Assembly: GCA_018816605.1 (NCBI GenBank)
Contig: JAHIVS010000378.1
Span: 1 to 16,925, forward strand
DNA: 16,925 nucleotides
Origin: Pseudomonadota bacterium
GTDB taxonomy: Bacteria; Desulfobacterota; Desulfobacteria; Desulfobacterales; Desulfobacteraceae
Direction of reading: 5' to 3'
Positions 1 through 7,873 of the stretch are shown in pieces. The notes under the pieces were generated by a model that was given only the letters and a program-made list of their open reading frames with translations, had not been told where the DNA came from and did not search any database. The position numbers and the translations under genes are program-made. The first letter of the stretch is position 1. Each line of letters opens with the position of its first letter.

Positions 1-1
1 A

Positions 2-529
2 CACCTGGCCCAAAGCTATGGTATTTTCCATGACACCCCGACCTCTTTTTACAACTATTTGAATCCGGATGCCCGGACCCGGCTGGAGCAGACCTATGGA
101 TTAACCAAGAAATTTTATCGCATCGTCAATATTGCAGACACCTTTGAGGCCATTACTGCCAGCCGGGTCTATAAAAAACCCTCCTCCATCGGAAAAGCCC
201 TGGATATAATGGTTAAGGAAAATGCAAGGGACAGGGTTTCATATGCCCCCTATTTGGACACCTTAATCGAAGTGCTGATTAAAACCCTGCTTCCCGAAAA
301 CCAGGTATTCCGGATCACGGATAAAATTGTGGACCTCTGTTTTCCCGGGGGCGACACCTCGTCCCGACAAAGGGCCTATCTGAAAAAATACCATCGCGGC
401 ATTATTGTCAAATCCTGCAAAGGCCTGGACCAACACCTGGAATGCCTGCTTTTTAACATGACCCGTAAAAAGGAGCGCAGGCCCGTCCAGCTTTCTCCCA
501 GACTATTTTTGGAAAACCTGTTTTTCTGA
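2..529 (+). CDS. HD-GYP-like phosphodiesterase domain protein, 3' part only
   Basis: The reading frame is open from the left window edge, so the gene starts outside; 175 codons are visible. The segment IADTFEAITASRVYKKP followed by SSIGKAL matches the distal part of HD-GYP domains, where a conserved Asp and an R-x-Y motif follow the metal-binding HD and GYP residues. Those catalytic residues would lie upstream of the window and cannot be checked, so cyclic-di-GMP hydrolysis is only a family-level inference. The last 80 or so residues are basic (RKKERR near the end) and do not resemble a known output domain. The gene ends about 150 bp before the Nudix gene on the same strand. It could equally be a degenerate HD-domain signalling protein. 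Confidence 0.6.
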   Translation, partial: HLAQSYGIFHDTPTSFYNYLNPDARTRLEQTYGLTKKFYRIVNIADTFEAITASRVYKKPSSIGKALDIMVKENARDRVSYAPYLDTLIEVLIKTLLPENQVFRITDKIVDLCFPGGDTSSRQRAYLKKYHRGIIVKSCKGLDQHLECLLFNMTRKKERRPVQLSPRLFLENLFF

Positions 530-676
530 TTTTTTTCAACGGCAGATTGATCATCTTTCGGAACCGTGTCAGAATATCTGCTTACAAAAAGTGCTGGGGA
601 AAGATTTCCCGGTTTGACAAGCGCCGGCATTCCCTGTATCTTTTTGTTTTTGTTTAACATTTCACAGGCCAAACAT

Positions 677-1246
677 ATGGATCAGACCCATTGTATTCAA
701 AAAATCCGTTCCGCAGTCCAGACTGCGGTCCATCCGTTTCCCCCGGACCCGGCGCTGTTTCAACCCACCAGCGTGATGGCCCTGTTCGTGTTTAATGAGG
801 TTCTGGATCTGCTGTTTATCCAGAAGGCCGATGTGGAAGGATATCCCTGGCGGAACCAGATGGCTTTTCCCGGCGGCCATGTGGACAAACAGGACGCCTC
901 CACCCGGGAGACCGCCCTCAGAGAACTTAAGGAAGAGATGGGGATTTGTCCAGAAAATGTAAGGGTAATCGGCTCTTTGGGCCATTTCCAGACCATTAAC
1001 AATAAGGACATTGAGGCCTTTACCGGTATCTGGAATAAACAAGAGACGATCACCTACGACACAGCAGAAATATCACGGGTACTTCCCATCCCCGTCTCCC
1101 ATCTGACACGGCTGCACAGGGAAAAAGGCTATGCCGGCCGCCGGCCCAATATAATGGAACTCACCTATCCATATGAAGATGTGGTCATCTGGGGGGTCAC
1201 AGCAAAGATTCTCCACCATTTAATAGAGGTGATCACAAGCAGGTAA
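677..1246 (+). CDS. Nudix hydrolase, CoA pyrophosphatase (NudL)-like
   Basis: A 189-residue protein. The segment MAFPGGHVD followed by TALRELKEEMGI (about residues 62-90) is a Nudix box in the form typical of coenzyme A pyrophosphatases: FPGG, then an Asp-containing stretch, then TALRE and EE-x-G. The LLFIQKA strand and the aromatic-rich linker just before it fit the UPF0035 signature of that subgroup. Family members hydrolyse CoA or acyl-CoA to phosphopantetheine and 3',5'-ADP, using Mg2+ bound by the box glutamates. The start was set at ATG 677 because length and N-terminus then fit the family; a GTG at 566 would add a hydrophobic, non-conserved extension. The ribosome site is weak for either. 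The exact substrate cannot be read from the sequence. Confidence 0.75.
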   Translation: MDQTHCIQKIRSAVQTAVHPFPPDPALFQPTSVMALFVFNEVLDLLFIQKADVEGYPWRNQMAFPGGHVDKQDASTRETALRELKEEMGICPENVRVIGSLGHFQTINNKDIEAFTGIWNKQETITYDTAEISRVLPIPVSHLTRLHREKGYAGRRPNIMELTYPYEDVVIWGVTAKILHHLIEVITSR

Positions 1247-1265
1247 CTCTTCTCATCCCCAGGGA

Positions 1266-1514
1266 TCAGCCTTTATTGGATCGTATCTTAAGCCGGATAA
1301 AGACCTTCAGCGCAAGAAATCCGGATAAAAATGCCAGAAACCCCGGAAACCAGAAATGGGCTTCAAAGGCAGGCTCTCCCAAAGCCACGATGACCCCTGC
1401 CAGGGAAAACACAAACACAAGGAGCATAATGGCGATGAGCAGCCAGCAGGCAAAGCTTGAATCGTACCAGGAGGTTATGGCTTTTCTAAAAAAAGGATTC
1501 TGGTCAAGTTGCAT
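1266..1514 (-). CDS. small two-helix membrane protein, unknown
   Basis: An 82-residue protein with two clear hydrophobic stretches, about residues 21-45 (WLLIAIMLLVFVFSLAGVIV) and 53-73 (FWFPGFLAFLSGFLALKVFI), joined by a short acidic loop. Its C-terminus is basic (RLKIRSNKG). By the positive-inside rule the C-terminus should be cytoplasmic and the protein a hairpin in the inner membrane. It converges with the Nudix gene (19 bp between stops) and diverges from nrdD. A weak GGAT ribosome site lies 6 nt before the ATG. I recognise no family. It is called real because of the clean membrane topology, which the antisense frame over the same bases lacks. Confidence 0.6.
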   Translation of the reverse strand: MQLDQNPFFRKAITSWYDSSFACWLLIAIMLLVFVFSLAGVIVALGEPAFEAHFWFPGFLAFLSGFLALKVFIRLKIRSNKG

Positions 1515-1542
1515 TTGTATCCATCATGCAGTTATGGTATAA

Positions 1543-1589
1543 CCACAACATATAGTTTTTTTGCCTTGACAACCAACTACATATTGCGA
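1543..1589 (+). promoter_or_regulatory. tandem NrdR-like boxes upstream of nrdD
   Basis: Box 1 (1543-1558, CCACAACATATAGTTT) matches the published NrdR consensus ACACWATATATWGTGT at 13 of 16 positions. Box 2 (1574-1589, CAACTACATATTGCGA) matches at 11 of 16, with the central C-W-A and A-T-A-T-W-G core kept in both. The boxes start exactly 31 bp apart, three helical turns, the arrangement usual for this repressor. Box 2 lies between the candidate -35 and -10 of nrdD, so binding should block RNA polymerase. The nrdR gene itself is not in the window. Confidence 0.7.
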
Positions 1590-1595
1590 TAGGCT
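1566..1595 (+). promoter_or_regulatory. candidate sigma70 promoter of nrdDG
   Basis: A perfect TTGACA (1566-1571) is followed after 18 bp by TAGGCT (1590-1595), a poor -10 element. Transcription would start near 1602 and give a leader of about 85 nt before the strong AGAGGTGG ribosome site of nrdD. The -35 lies between the two NrdR-like boxes and box 2 fills the spacer, which supports the assignment. The weak -10 keeps confidence moderate. Confidence 0.4.
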
Positions 1596-1686
1596 TGCCA
1601 TCCAGCAACCAAAATCACTAGAGTGGATTTCCGGCAGTGCTGACAGAAGATAGTCTAATTTCAATCAGATTTCAAGAGGTGGATAC

Positions 1687-3786
1687 ATGTTTGAGCAAAT
1701 TAAAAAACGTGACGGACGGGTAGCTGAATTTGATCCCACAAAGATCACACACGCCCTGGTAAAAGCAGGAGATGCAACAGGGGAATTCAATGGCAGAGAC
1801 GCCCAGAAACTGACGTTAAAAGTGCTCACCCTGGCAAGGGATTTGCAATTAGGCCCCGTTCCGGACATAGAAGAAATTCAGGACATTGTTGAACGGGTTC
1901 TTTTGGATTCCCCCTTTTATAAGACCGCCAAAGCCTATATCATCTACCGGGAACAGCACAACCAGATCCGGAAAATTGCCATCAAGGAAAATGTGGGCCT
2001 CATGGAATCCTATATCAGCCGGATGGACTGGAAGGTCAAAGAAAACAGCAACATGAGCTATTCCCTCCAGGGACTTAACAATCATATCTCTTCGGACATT
2101 ACCGCAGAGTACTGGCTCAACAGGGTGTATCCCCCGGAAGTCAGGGATGCCCATTACGCGGGAGATATCCATATCCATGACCTAAGCCTGCTGTCGGTCT
2201 ATTGCGTGGGCTGGGACCTCCAGGATCTATTGGCAGAAGGGTTCAAGGGCGTTGCCGGCAAGGTGGAATCTTCACCGCCAAAACATTTCAGGAGCGCTTT
2301 GGGACAGATTGTAAACTTCTTCTACACCCTCCAGGGAGAGGCTGCCGGTGCCCAAGCCATGTCCAACTTTGACACCCTCCTGGCCCCCTTTATCCGGGAA
2401 GACCAGTTAAGCTACAAAGAGGTGAAGCAGGCGCTCCAGGAATTTATCTTCAATATCAACATCCCCACCCGTGTGGGATTTCAGACCCCTTTTACCAATA
2501 TCACCATGGACCTGATTGTCCCCTCCACCCTGAAAGATGTCCCTGTCATGATCGGCGGCAAATACCAGGAAAAGACCTATGCCTATTTTCAGGAAGAAAT
2601 GGACCTGCTCAATGCCGCCTTTGCCGAGGTAATGATGGAAGGGGATGCCAAGGGGCGGGTTTTCACTTTTCCCATCCCCACCTATAATATTACAAGCGAT
2701 TTTAACTGGGACAATCCCAATCTGGAGAACATCTGGAAAATGACGGGCAAATACGGCATTCCCTATTTCTCCAACTTTGTCAATTCAGACATGGACCCTG
2801 AAGATGCAAGGTCCATGTGCTGCCGCCTGAGACTGGACAATCGGGAGCTTCGCAAAAGAGGCGGAGGGCTGTTTGGCGCCAATCCCCTGACCGGTTCAAT
2901 CGGGGTTGTCACCCTGAACCTGCCCAGAATAGGCTACCTGGCCACGGACGAAGCGGATTTTCTCAACCGCCTGGACGACCTTATCCAGATTTCCGCCGAA
3001 TCCCTGAGCATCAAGCGCAAGATTCTTGAAAAATTTACCAATGGCGATCTCTACCCCTATTCAAAATTTTACTTAAGAAAAATCAAGGAAAGCGCCGGGG
3101 TTTACTGGCGCAATCATTTTTCCACCATCGGCATTCTGGGCATGAACGAGGCCTGCCTCAACTTTTTGGGAGAAGGCATTGCCACCAAAGCAGGCCAGGC
3201 CTTTGCCGTCCGGGCCATGGATCATATCCGCAAGCAGATAGAAGCCCTGCAGGAAACAACCGACGAAATCTTCAACCTGGAAGCCACCCCGGCAGAAGGC
3301 ACCACCTATCGGTTTGCCAGCATGGACAAGAAAAAGTATAAAGACATTCTCTGTGCCAATGAAGAAGAATACCAGCAGGGCAAGGATCCCTTCTATACCA
3401 ATTCCACTCATTTGCCGGTCAATTATACCGATGATTTATTTGAAGCCCTGGAACTCCAGGACAATCTCCAGACTAAGTATACCGGCGGTACGGTCCAGCA
3501 TCTATTTCTGGGAGAGGAAGTGACCGATACCCAGATTGTAAAACAGCTGGTCAACAAGGTTTCCTCAAGTTTCAGGCTGCCCTATTTTACCCTGACCCCG
3601 ACCTTCAGCGTCTGCCCCTCCCACGGCTATATTGCAGGCGAGCATGCCAAATGCGGCAATTGTGATTCGGAGACGGAGATCTATTCACGGGTGGTGGGAT
3701 ACCTTCGGCCCGTGGGCCAATGGAACAACGGGAAACAGACCGAATTCTGCATGCGAAAAACCTATAACGTTTATAATGTGGCTTAA
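1687..3786 (+). CDS. nrdD: anaerobic (class III) ribonucleoside-triphosphate reductase
   Basis: This 699-residue enzyme reduces ribonucleoside triphosphates to deoxyribonucleotides without oxygen, using a glycyl radical placed by NrdG. Residues 1-95 form an ATP-cone (MFEQIKKRDGRVAEFDPTKI), the allosteric site for ATP/dATP. The catalytic barrel carries the family stretch GDIHIHDL followed by YCVGWDLQDLL. Near the C-terminus Cys643, His646, Cys656 and Cys659 form the zinc-site region. The motif RVVGYLRPVGQWNNGK (668-683) holds the radical glycine, Gly671. Length is normal. An MCCRLRLD motif at 377-384 is present; I cannot decide from sequence whether the electron donor is formate or a thioredoxin-like protein. 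The start has a strong AGAGGTGG site 6-7 nt upstream. nrdG follows after 12 bp, and NrdR-like boxes precede the gene. Confidence 0.96.
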   Translation: MFEQIKKRDGRVAEFDPTKITHALVKAGDATGEFNGRDAQKLTLKVLTLARDLQLGPVPDIEEIQDIVERVLLDSPFYKTAKAYIIYREQHNQIRKIAIKENVGLMESYISRMDWKVKENSNMSYSLQGLNNHISSDITAEYWLNRVYPPEVRDAHYAGDIHIHDLSLLSVYCVGWDLQDLLAEGFKGVAGKVESSPPKHFRSALGQIVNFFYTLQGEAAGAQAMSNFDTLLAPFIREDQLSYKEVKQALQEFIFNINIPTRVGFQTPFTNITMDLIVPSTLKDVPVMIGGKYQEKTYAYFQEEMDLLNAAFAEVMMEGDAKGRVFTFPIPTYNITSDFNWDNPNLENIWKMTGKYGIPYFSNFVNSDMDPEDARSMCCRLRLDNRELRKRGGGLFGANPLTGSIGVVTLNLPRIGYLATDEADFLNRLDDLIQISAESLSIKRKILEKFTNGDLYPYSKFYLRKIKESAGVYWRNHFSTIGILGMNEACLNFLGEGIATKAGQAFAVRAMDHIRKQIEALQETTDEIFNLEATPAEGTTYRFASMDKKKYKDILCANEEEYQQGKDPFYTNSTHLPVNYTDDLFEALELQDNLQTKYTGGTVQHLFLGEEVTDTQIVKQLVNKVSSSFRLPYFTLTPTFSVCPSHGYIAGEHAKCGNCDSETEIYSRVVGYLRPVGQWNNGKQTEFCMRKTYNVYNVA

Positions 3787-3798
3787 AAAAGCGCACCC

Positions 3799-4503
3799 AT
3801 GCACATTGGCGGCTTTCAAAAAAATTCCCTGATCGACTTTCCCGGGAACATTGCGTGTGTGGTCTTTACTTCGGGTTGTAACTTTACCTGCCCCTATTGC
3901 CACAACCCGGCCCTTGCCGGCGGCCCTGTAAAAGGGGCCGGCAGTCTTTATGATGAAAATGAAATTTTATCCTTCCTTGAAAAGCGCCAGGGCCAGCTTT
4001 CCGGTGTGGCCATCACCGGGGGGGAACCCACCCTCCAGCCGGATCTTATTGACTTTTGCAAACAATTGCGGAAACTGGGCTACAAGATCAAGCTGGACAC
4101 CAACGGCACCCGGCCCCATATCCTTGAAGCGCTGATGGATGAAAAACTGATTGACTATCTGGCCATGGATATCAAGACCAGCCTTATCCATTATCCCCTG
4201 CTGATCAAGGGCGATTTTGATGTAAAAAAAATTGCCGAGAGCATATCCCTGATAATGGAAAAGGCACCGGCCTACGAATTTCGCACCACCTGTGCCCGCC
4301 CTTTCATCACCAAAGAGATCATGGCCCGGATTGCAGGGATGATCCAGGGAGCAGACCGATATGTCCTTCAAAAATGCTCCCGAAATGTTTCTGTTCTGGA
4401 TCCTGACTTTTTAAAAGAGGACCACCATTTTTTTTCCAGCCAAGACATGCAGGAACTGAAAGCGATTGTGGCAGACAGCGTCAAAACAATAGCCCTGCGC
4501 TAA
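3799..4503 (+). CDS. nrdG: anaerobic ribonucleotide reductase activating protein (radical SAM)
   Basis: A radical SAM enzyme that splits S-adenosylmethionine and abstracts the hydrogen from the radical glycine of NrdD. The N-terminus has the family opening GGFQKNSLIDFPG, then Cys27, Cys31 and Cys34 in CNFTCPYC, which bind the [4Fe-4S] cluster, and GGEPT at 74-78 for SAM binding. At 234 residues it belongs to the longer NrdG form rather than the roughly 155-residue E. coli type. It starts 12 bp after nrdD and is surely cotranscribed. No good ribosome site precedes the ATG, which suggests translational coupling to nrdD. Its stop codon directly abuts the stop codon of the convergent regulator gene. 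Confidence 0.93.
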   Translation: MHIGGFQKNSLIDFPGNIACVVFTSGCNFTCPYCHNPALAGGPVKGAGSLYDENEILSFLEKRQGQLSGVAITGGEPTLQPDLIDFCKQLRKLGYKIKLDTNGTRPHILEALMDEKLIDYLAMDIKTSLIHYPLLIKGDFDVKKIAESISLIMEKAPAYEFRTTCARPFITKEIMARIAGMIQGADRYVLQKCSRNVSVLDPDFLKEDHHFFSSQDMQELKAIVADSVKTIALR

Positions 4504-5433
4504 TTATTGTTTGGGCAGCAGATCCGTTTGATTGACCGCAGGTTCCGGGTAAACCATTTTCCCGGTTAAAGACAGGTCATATCCGCCATATTCTTTGGCA
4601 GCCGCCTGAATCACCTTGCCTTTTAACAGAGAGAGAAACAGCTGAATACCCTGGTCAAAAAACCGGTCTTTGCCGATCAAAAGGTCAAAGCGTTCCCAGC
4701 ACAAGGGAAGAAAATCAAGCCCCAGAATTTTGGCAACCGGTTTGATCCCGGGACCGGCATGGGCCTGTCCGCTCAGAACCGCAAGCCCAATATCCAGGTG
4801 CTTTGACAGACAATTGTCATATCCGTCAATGGTTTCCCCTTTGATCTCCGCTTTTTTCAATTCCTTGTCAAAGAGCTGGCGGGTACCGGTTCCCAGCATC
4901 CGGTTGACTATTTTTATCTGGGGCTGTTTCAAATCCTTCACGCACTGGATCTTTTCCGGATTTCCTTTTTGAAGCAGAATCCCCTGCTCCCGCAAACAAA
5001 AATTCACCACCGCCGGGACCGGGGCATCCTGGATAAAAGGAAAATTATACTCCCTGTTATCGGCCACCAGATGGCTTGCGGCGATATGGCACAGGTTCTG
5101 GCGCAGGGCCTTGAGTCCGCCCATGGATCCTGCCAGGCCAAACATGGCCATATGGTCCTGGTGCTTGAGATTAAAGGTGGCAATAATTTTATCCAGCAGC
5201 AGGTCATTGGAGCCGGCAATGAGCACCAACCCATGGTAGGGCGGCAATTTTGCCAGTTCCGGATAATTTTCCGTCCCTGTTTCCACCCATTGGCGGACCA
5301 GATCGATGGGAAAAAGCCATTTGCCCGTTACCTTGGAAGCAGGAAGGCCTTTTTCGGAAATGAGTGAATAGACCATTTTTTCATTTACGTTTAAAAATTG
5401 TGCCACCTGCTTTGTGGTCAGCATCTCGCCCAT
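4504..5433 (-). CDS. HTH regulator with PBP-like ligand domain (molybdate/tungstate-type)
   Basis: A 309-residue cytoplasmic regulator. The N-terminal 50 residues are an excisionase/MerR-type winged helix (LTTKQVAQFLNVNEKMVYSL, then GKWLFP). The rest matches the PBP_like domain (Pfam PF12727): a GSMGGLKAL segment, HIAASHLVADNREYNFPF, GILLQKGNPEKI, NRMLGTGTRQLFD and GLDFLPLCWERFDLLI. This domain also occurs fused to molybdenum-cofactor proteins and resembles oxyanion-binding proteins, so a molybdate- or tungstate-responsive role is plausible but inferred. The start was set at 5433 rather than the ATG at 5439 because GGGAGG then sits 6 nt upstream; for the outer ATG it would touch the start. 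The gene lies 18 bp after the shikimate kinase gene and is probably cotranscribed with it. Confidence 0.75.
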   Translation of the reverse strand: MGEMLTTKQVAQFLNVNEKMVYSLISEKGLPASKVTGKWLFPIDLVRQWVETGTENYPELAKLPPYHGLVLIAGSNDLLLDKIIATFNLKHQDHMAMFGLAGSMGGLKALRQNLCHIAASHLVADNREYNFPFIQDAPVPAVVNFCLREQGILLQKGNPEKIQCVKDLKQPQIKIVNRMLGTGTRQLFDKELKKAEIKGETIDGYDNCLSKHLDIGLAVLSGQAHAGPGIKPVAKILGLDFLPLCWERFDLLIGKDRFFDQGIQLFLSLLKGKVIQAAAKEYGGYDLSLTGKMVYPEPAVNQTDLLPKQ

Positions 5434-5451
5434 GATCATCCTCCCTGGTAA

Positions 5452-5955
5452 TTATGACAAATAGTGTTCGATGGCTGCTACAACCTGTGCCGGACTTTTT
5501 GTTCCGCACTCAATTTTTATATCACAATATTTATCATACAAGGGAGTTCTTTCTTTGTAAAGATCGGGAATCCCCTTTCCGGGATCCATGGCAACCCCCC
5601 TTTCAACCACGTCCGACAGCCGGGTTGTCAGGATCTCCAGATCCACGGCAAGATAGAGGATGGTCGCCCGCTGTGCCAGGTGGGCCATGGCCCTTTCCCT
5701 GTAGACCACGCTGCCGCCGGTGGCAATGACATGCTGTGAACACTTCACCCCCAGCAAATGGGATTCCTCAATTTCAAGAAATCGTTCCAGTCCCTTTGCC
5801 GAAATAATCCGGGATAAGGTCATTTGTTCTTTTGTCTGGATCAGAATATCCGTATCTAAAAACGCATACCCCATGCGTTTTGCCAGCAGCACCCCCACGG
5901 TGCTCTTGCCCACTGCAGGCATTCCTATCAATGCAATGTTTTCTTTAATTTTCAT
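5452..5955 (-). CDS. shikimate kinase
   Basis: A 167-residue nucleoside-monophosphate-kinase-fold protein that should phosphorylate shikimate at O3 with ATP in chorismate synthesis. Visible are the Walker A loop GMPAVGKST (11-19), the shikimate-binding DTD (34-36), ATGGS (78-82), a lid arginine (Arg119) and the C-terminal YKERTPLY (133-140). The usual third glycine of the T-G-G-G substrate loop is serine here (TGGSVV), a known kind of variation but worth noting. The start was set at 5955, where the protein aligns with the family; an upstream ATG at 6009 would add 18 residues without a ribosome site. The gene stands behind a 126-bp gap after cbiR, not among other aromatic-pathway genes. AroK and AroL cannot be told apart here. 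Confidence 0.85.
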   Translation of the reverse strand: MKIKENIALIGMPAVGKSTVGVLLAKRMGYAFLDTDILIQTKEQMTLSRIISAKGLERFLEIEESHLLGVKCSQHVIATGGSVVYRERAMAHLAQRATILYLAVDLEILTTRLSDVVERGVAMDPGKGIPDLYKERTPLYDKYCDIKIECGTKSPAQVVAAIEHYLS

Positions 5956-6081
5956 CAGTTTTCTTTCAATTTTTTGAATAAAATCATCTTTTATCGCAAA
6001 ATAATACATGAAAATCTAGTTACTATCCTTTTGATGTGATTGCAAGCAGAAAGGAGCGTTCGCCAGAAGGGTGCCGACAAT

Positions 6082-6897
6082 TTATGATTCCAGTGTCGGA
6101 ATATCGGCAAAAACCAAAGACAGCCGGGCCAGGGACCTTGCCAGGTTTTCAAGAGTAAAGACTTCCAGGGAAACCGTGCCCCCATAGTCGGTCAGAAGCC
6201 GGACAACCTGGGAAAACAGCTCTGAAGGAAGCTTGTCCAGGCTTGTATGATCCTTGGGGCTCGGGCCTGAAAAATCCACTCCGTGCAGGTGGACAATGGG
6301 TATCTGATGCCTGTGGCGCCCAAAGGTGGTGCCCAGATCATGGCCGTATTTAAAATGGTGGCCCGCATCAACGCACAGGGCAAGACCAAAATCCGTTACC
6401 AGACGTCCAAGGCAGCCAGGAGCGTACCAGAGGGTTTCAAGGCAAAGCCTGCCCGGGTCGGCCAGGCGGTCAACCAGAAGTTCCAGACCCTTCCGGGCCC
6501 GTGCCTCCCAGGCCTGAAACGCTTCAGGTGTGTTAACGCCCCTGTCCATGGGCAGATGAAGGGTATGGGTGGTGGGATTTAAAGGCGCCAGCCGCTCCAT
6601 CACCTGGAACAGAGTGTCGGCCGCCCGTTCTTGTTGTGTGTCGGAAGGGTGTGTCAGGCGGATATCCGTGGGCAGATGAACATTATAGGTAAGGTTAAGC
6701 TTTCCGGACAAGCGCCCAAGCTCCCGGATCTCTGACCTGGAGGGCAGCACCTCTTTGGGCATGCTCTCAAATACCAGCAGCTCAATCTCGTCAAAGAAAG
6801 GCCCCAGCCGCCGGACATTGGGAAGGATATGGTCCGGATAAATAAAGGAAGTGGTACCCAGCCGGAAGGGCCGGTCCCGCAATGGGGTTGGTTTCAT
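6082..6897 (-). CDS. cbiR: probable cobamide-remodelling phosphodiesterase CbiR
   Basis: A 271-residue protein of the xylose-isomerase-like/AP-endonuclease-2 TIM-barrel superfamily. Candidate metal ligands are spaced as in that fold: Glu154 (LETLWY), Asp178 and His180/181 (VDAGHH), His203/205 (HLHG) and Glu245 (SLEVF), with more histidines at HTLHLP. In the B12 literature, CbiR of this superfamily cleaves the phosphoester of the cobamide nucleotide loop so that an unwanted lower ligand can be exchanged. The assignment rests on fold plus position, last in a cobU-cobS-cobD-cbiB operon and 28 bp after cbiB. A generic sugar-phosphate isomerase or endonuclease IV-like enzyme is the alternative. 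An AAAGGG ribosome site lies about 7 nt before the ATG. Confidence 0.68.
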   Translation of the reverse strand: MKPTPLRDRPFRLGTTSFIYPDHILPNVRRLGPFFDEIELLVFESMPKEVLPSRSEIRELGRLSGKLNLTYNVHLPTDIRLTHPSDTQQERAADTLFQVMERLAPLNPTTHTLHLPMDRGVNTPEAFQAWEARARKGLELLVDRLADPGRLCLETLWYAPGCLGRLVTDFGLALCVDAGHHFKYGHDLGTTFGRHRHQIPIVHLHGVDFSGPSPKDHTSLDKLPSELFSQVVRLLTDYGGTVSLEVFTLENLARSLARLSLVFADIPTLES

Positions 6898-6925
6898 CTG
6901 GCTGCCCTTTTAAAAAAAACCATTT

Positions 6926-7873
6926 TTAAAAAAAGGCAAGGCCGCAGGCAGCCAGGGTGGCAATGAGGGCGGAAAGCTGCATGAGTTCACAGGCCCGGAA
7001 AATCCCATGGATGTCCGGGTCGGCAAATTGGCCGCCGATATAGGGTTTTTCCACCCGTTGCCCGTGGTAGACATTGGGGCCGCCCATGCGGATGCCAAGG
7101 GCCCCAGAAAAACTTGCTTCCGGATACCCCGCATTGGGGCTTTTGTGACGTCGTCCCTGGGACAAGGCCGTTTTCAACGCCCGGATCCCTTTGGACACAG
7201 ACAGGACACCGGCGGCAAGAGAAATCACCAGAACAGAAATTCTGGCCGGCACGAAATTGGCCACATCGTCAATCCGGGCCGATGCCCTGCCAAAAAGGAT
7301 ATAGGTTTCATTCTGGTATCCCACCATGGAATCCAGGGTGTTGATCATCTTATAGGCCAGGGCACCGGGCACCCCGAACAACAGGGCAAACATCAGGGGC
7401 GATAAAAACCCGTCCACAAAATTTTCCGCCACGGTTTCAACGGCAGCCCGGGTGACGGCGGCTTCATCCAGGTTCCGGGTTTCGCGGCCCACGATCATGG
7501 CCACCTTTTCCCGGGCAGTTTCAAGGTCACAGGCTTCAAGGGGGCGGGCCACAGCCGTTGCTGCCTGAACCAGGCTTGTTGCGGAAAAACAATAAAAAAG
7601 CAGGACAACCTGGACACAGGTTCCCAGCAGAGGATGAATGAAAACCGCCAGTTTTACCAGGGCAAGGGAGAGGGCAAAGGTTGCGCTGATAAGAAAAAGG
7701 GCAAAGAAGAGACCGGACACAAAAGGGTTTTTCAGGATGCGCCTGAACCTTACTTCAAAAAATGAGATGGCGGTTCCCATGCCCACCACCGGATGGGGCA
7801 ACCACAAAGGGTCCCCCAGGAGAAAATCCAGAACAAAGGCTGAAAACAGGACATACCAGGCAATATCACCCAT
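6926..7873 (-). CDS. cbiB: adenosylcobinamide-phosphate synthase
   Basis: A 315-residue integral inner-membrane protein that joins the amide of adenosylcobyric acid to aminopropanol phosphate. The N-terminus FVLDFLLGDPLWLPHPVVGMG is the standard CbiB opening. Later blocks include ETVAENFVDG, YKMINTLDSMVGY and the C-terminal GGPNVYHGQRVEKPYIGG; hydrophobic helices lie between them. The start was set at 7873, preceded by AAGGAG at 4 nt spacing; the frame runs open upstream to 8017 but that stretch has no CbiB character. The first 8 nt overlap the end of cobD (ATGGGTGA), so translation is likely coupled. CobD supplies its substrate. Confidence 0.93.
   Translation of the reverse strand: MGDIAWYVLFSAFVLDFLLGDPLWLPHPVVGMGTAISFFEVRFRRILKNPFVSGLFFALFLISATFALSLALVKLAVFIHPLLGTCVQVVLLFYCFSATSLVQAATAVARPLEACDLETAREKVAMIVGRETRNLDEAAVTRAAVETVAENFVDGFLSPLMFALLFGVPGALAYKMINTLDSMVGYQNETYILFGRASARIDDVANFVPARISVLVISLAAGVLSVSKGIRALKTALSQGRRHKSPNAGYPEASFSGALGIRMGGPNVYHGQRVEKPYIGGQFADPDIHGIFRACELMQLSALIATLAACGLAFF

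Noticed and set aside
511..538. Terminator-like GAAAA-CCTG-TTTTTC followed by a T-run after the HD-GYP-like gene
   Set aside because: The stem is only about 5 A-T pairs and too weak to claim; the T-rich character of the gene end explains it.
566..676. GTG at 566 as the start of the Nudix gene
   Set aside because: It would add 37 residues with a hydrophobic stretch not seen in the family and has no ribosome site; ATG 677 gives the normal length.
5956..6081. Promoter for the shikimate kinase gene (TTGCAA-17-TAACTA on the minus strand)
   Set aside because: The -10 matches poorly and the AT-rich gap offers several equally weak pairs, so no promoter is called, although a separate one is possible.
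6906..6936. A/T homopolymer runs between cbiB and cbiR, possible hairpin or slippage site
   Set aside because: Low-complexity A and T tracts pair with each other by composition. The stem is interrupted by a 3x3 mismatch and both flanking genes are in frame without needing slippage.
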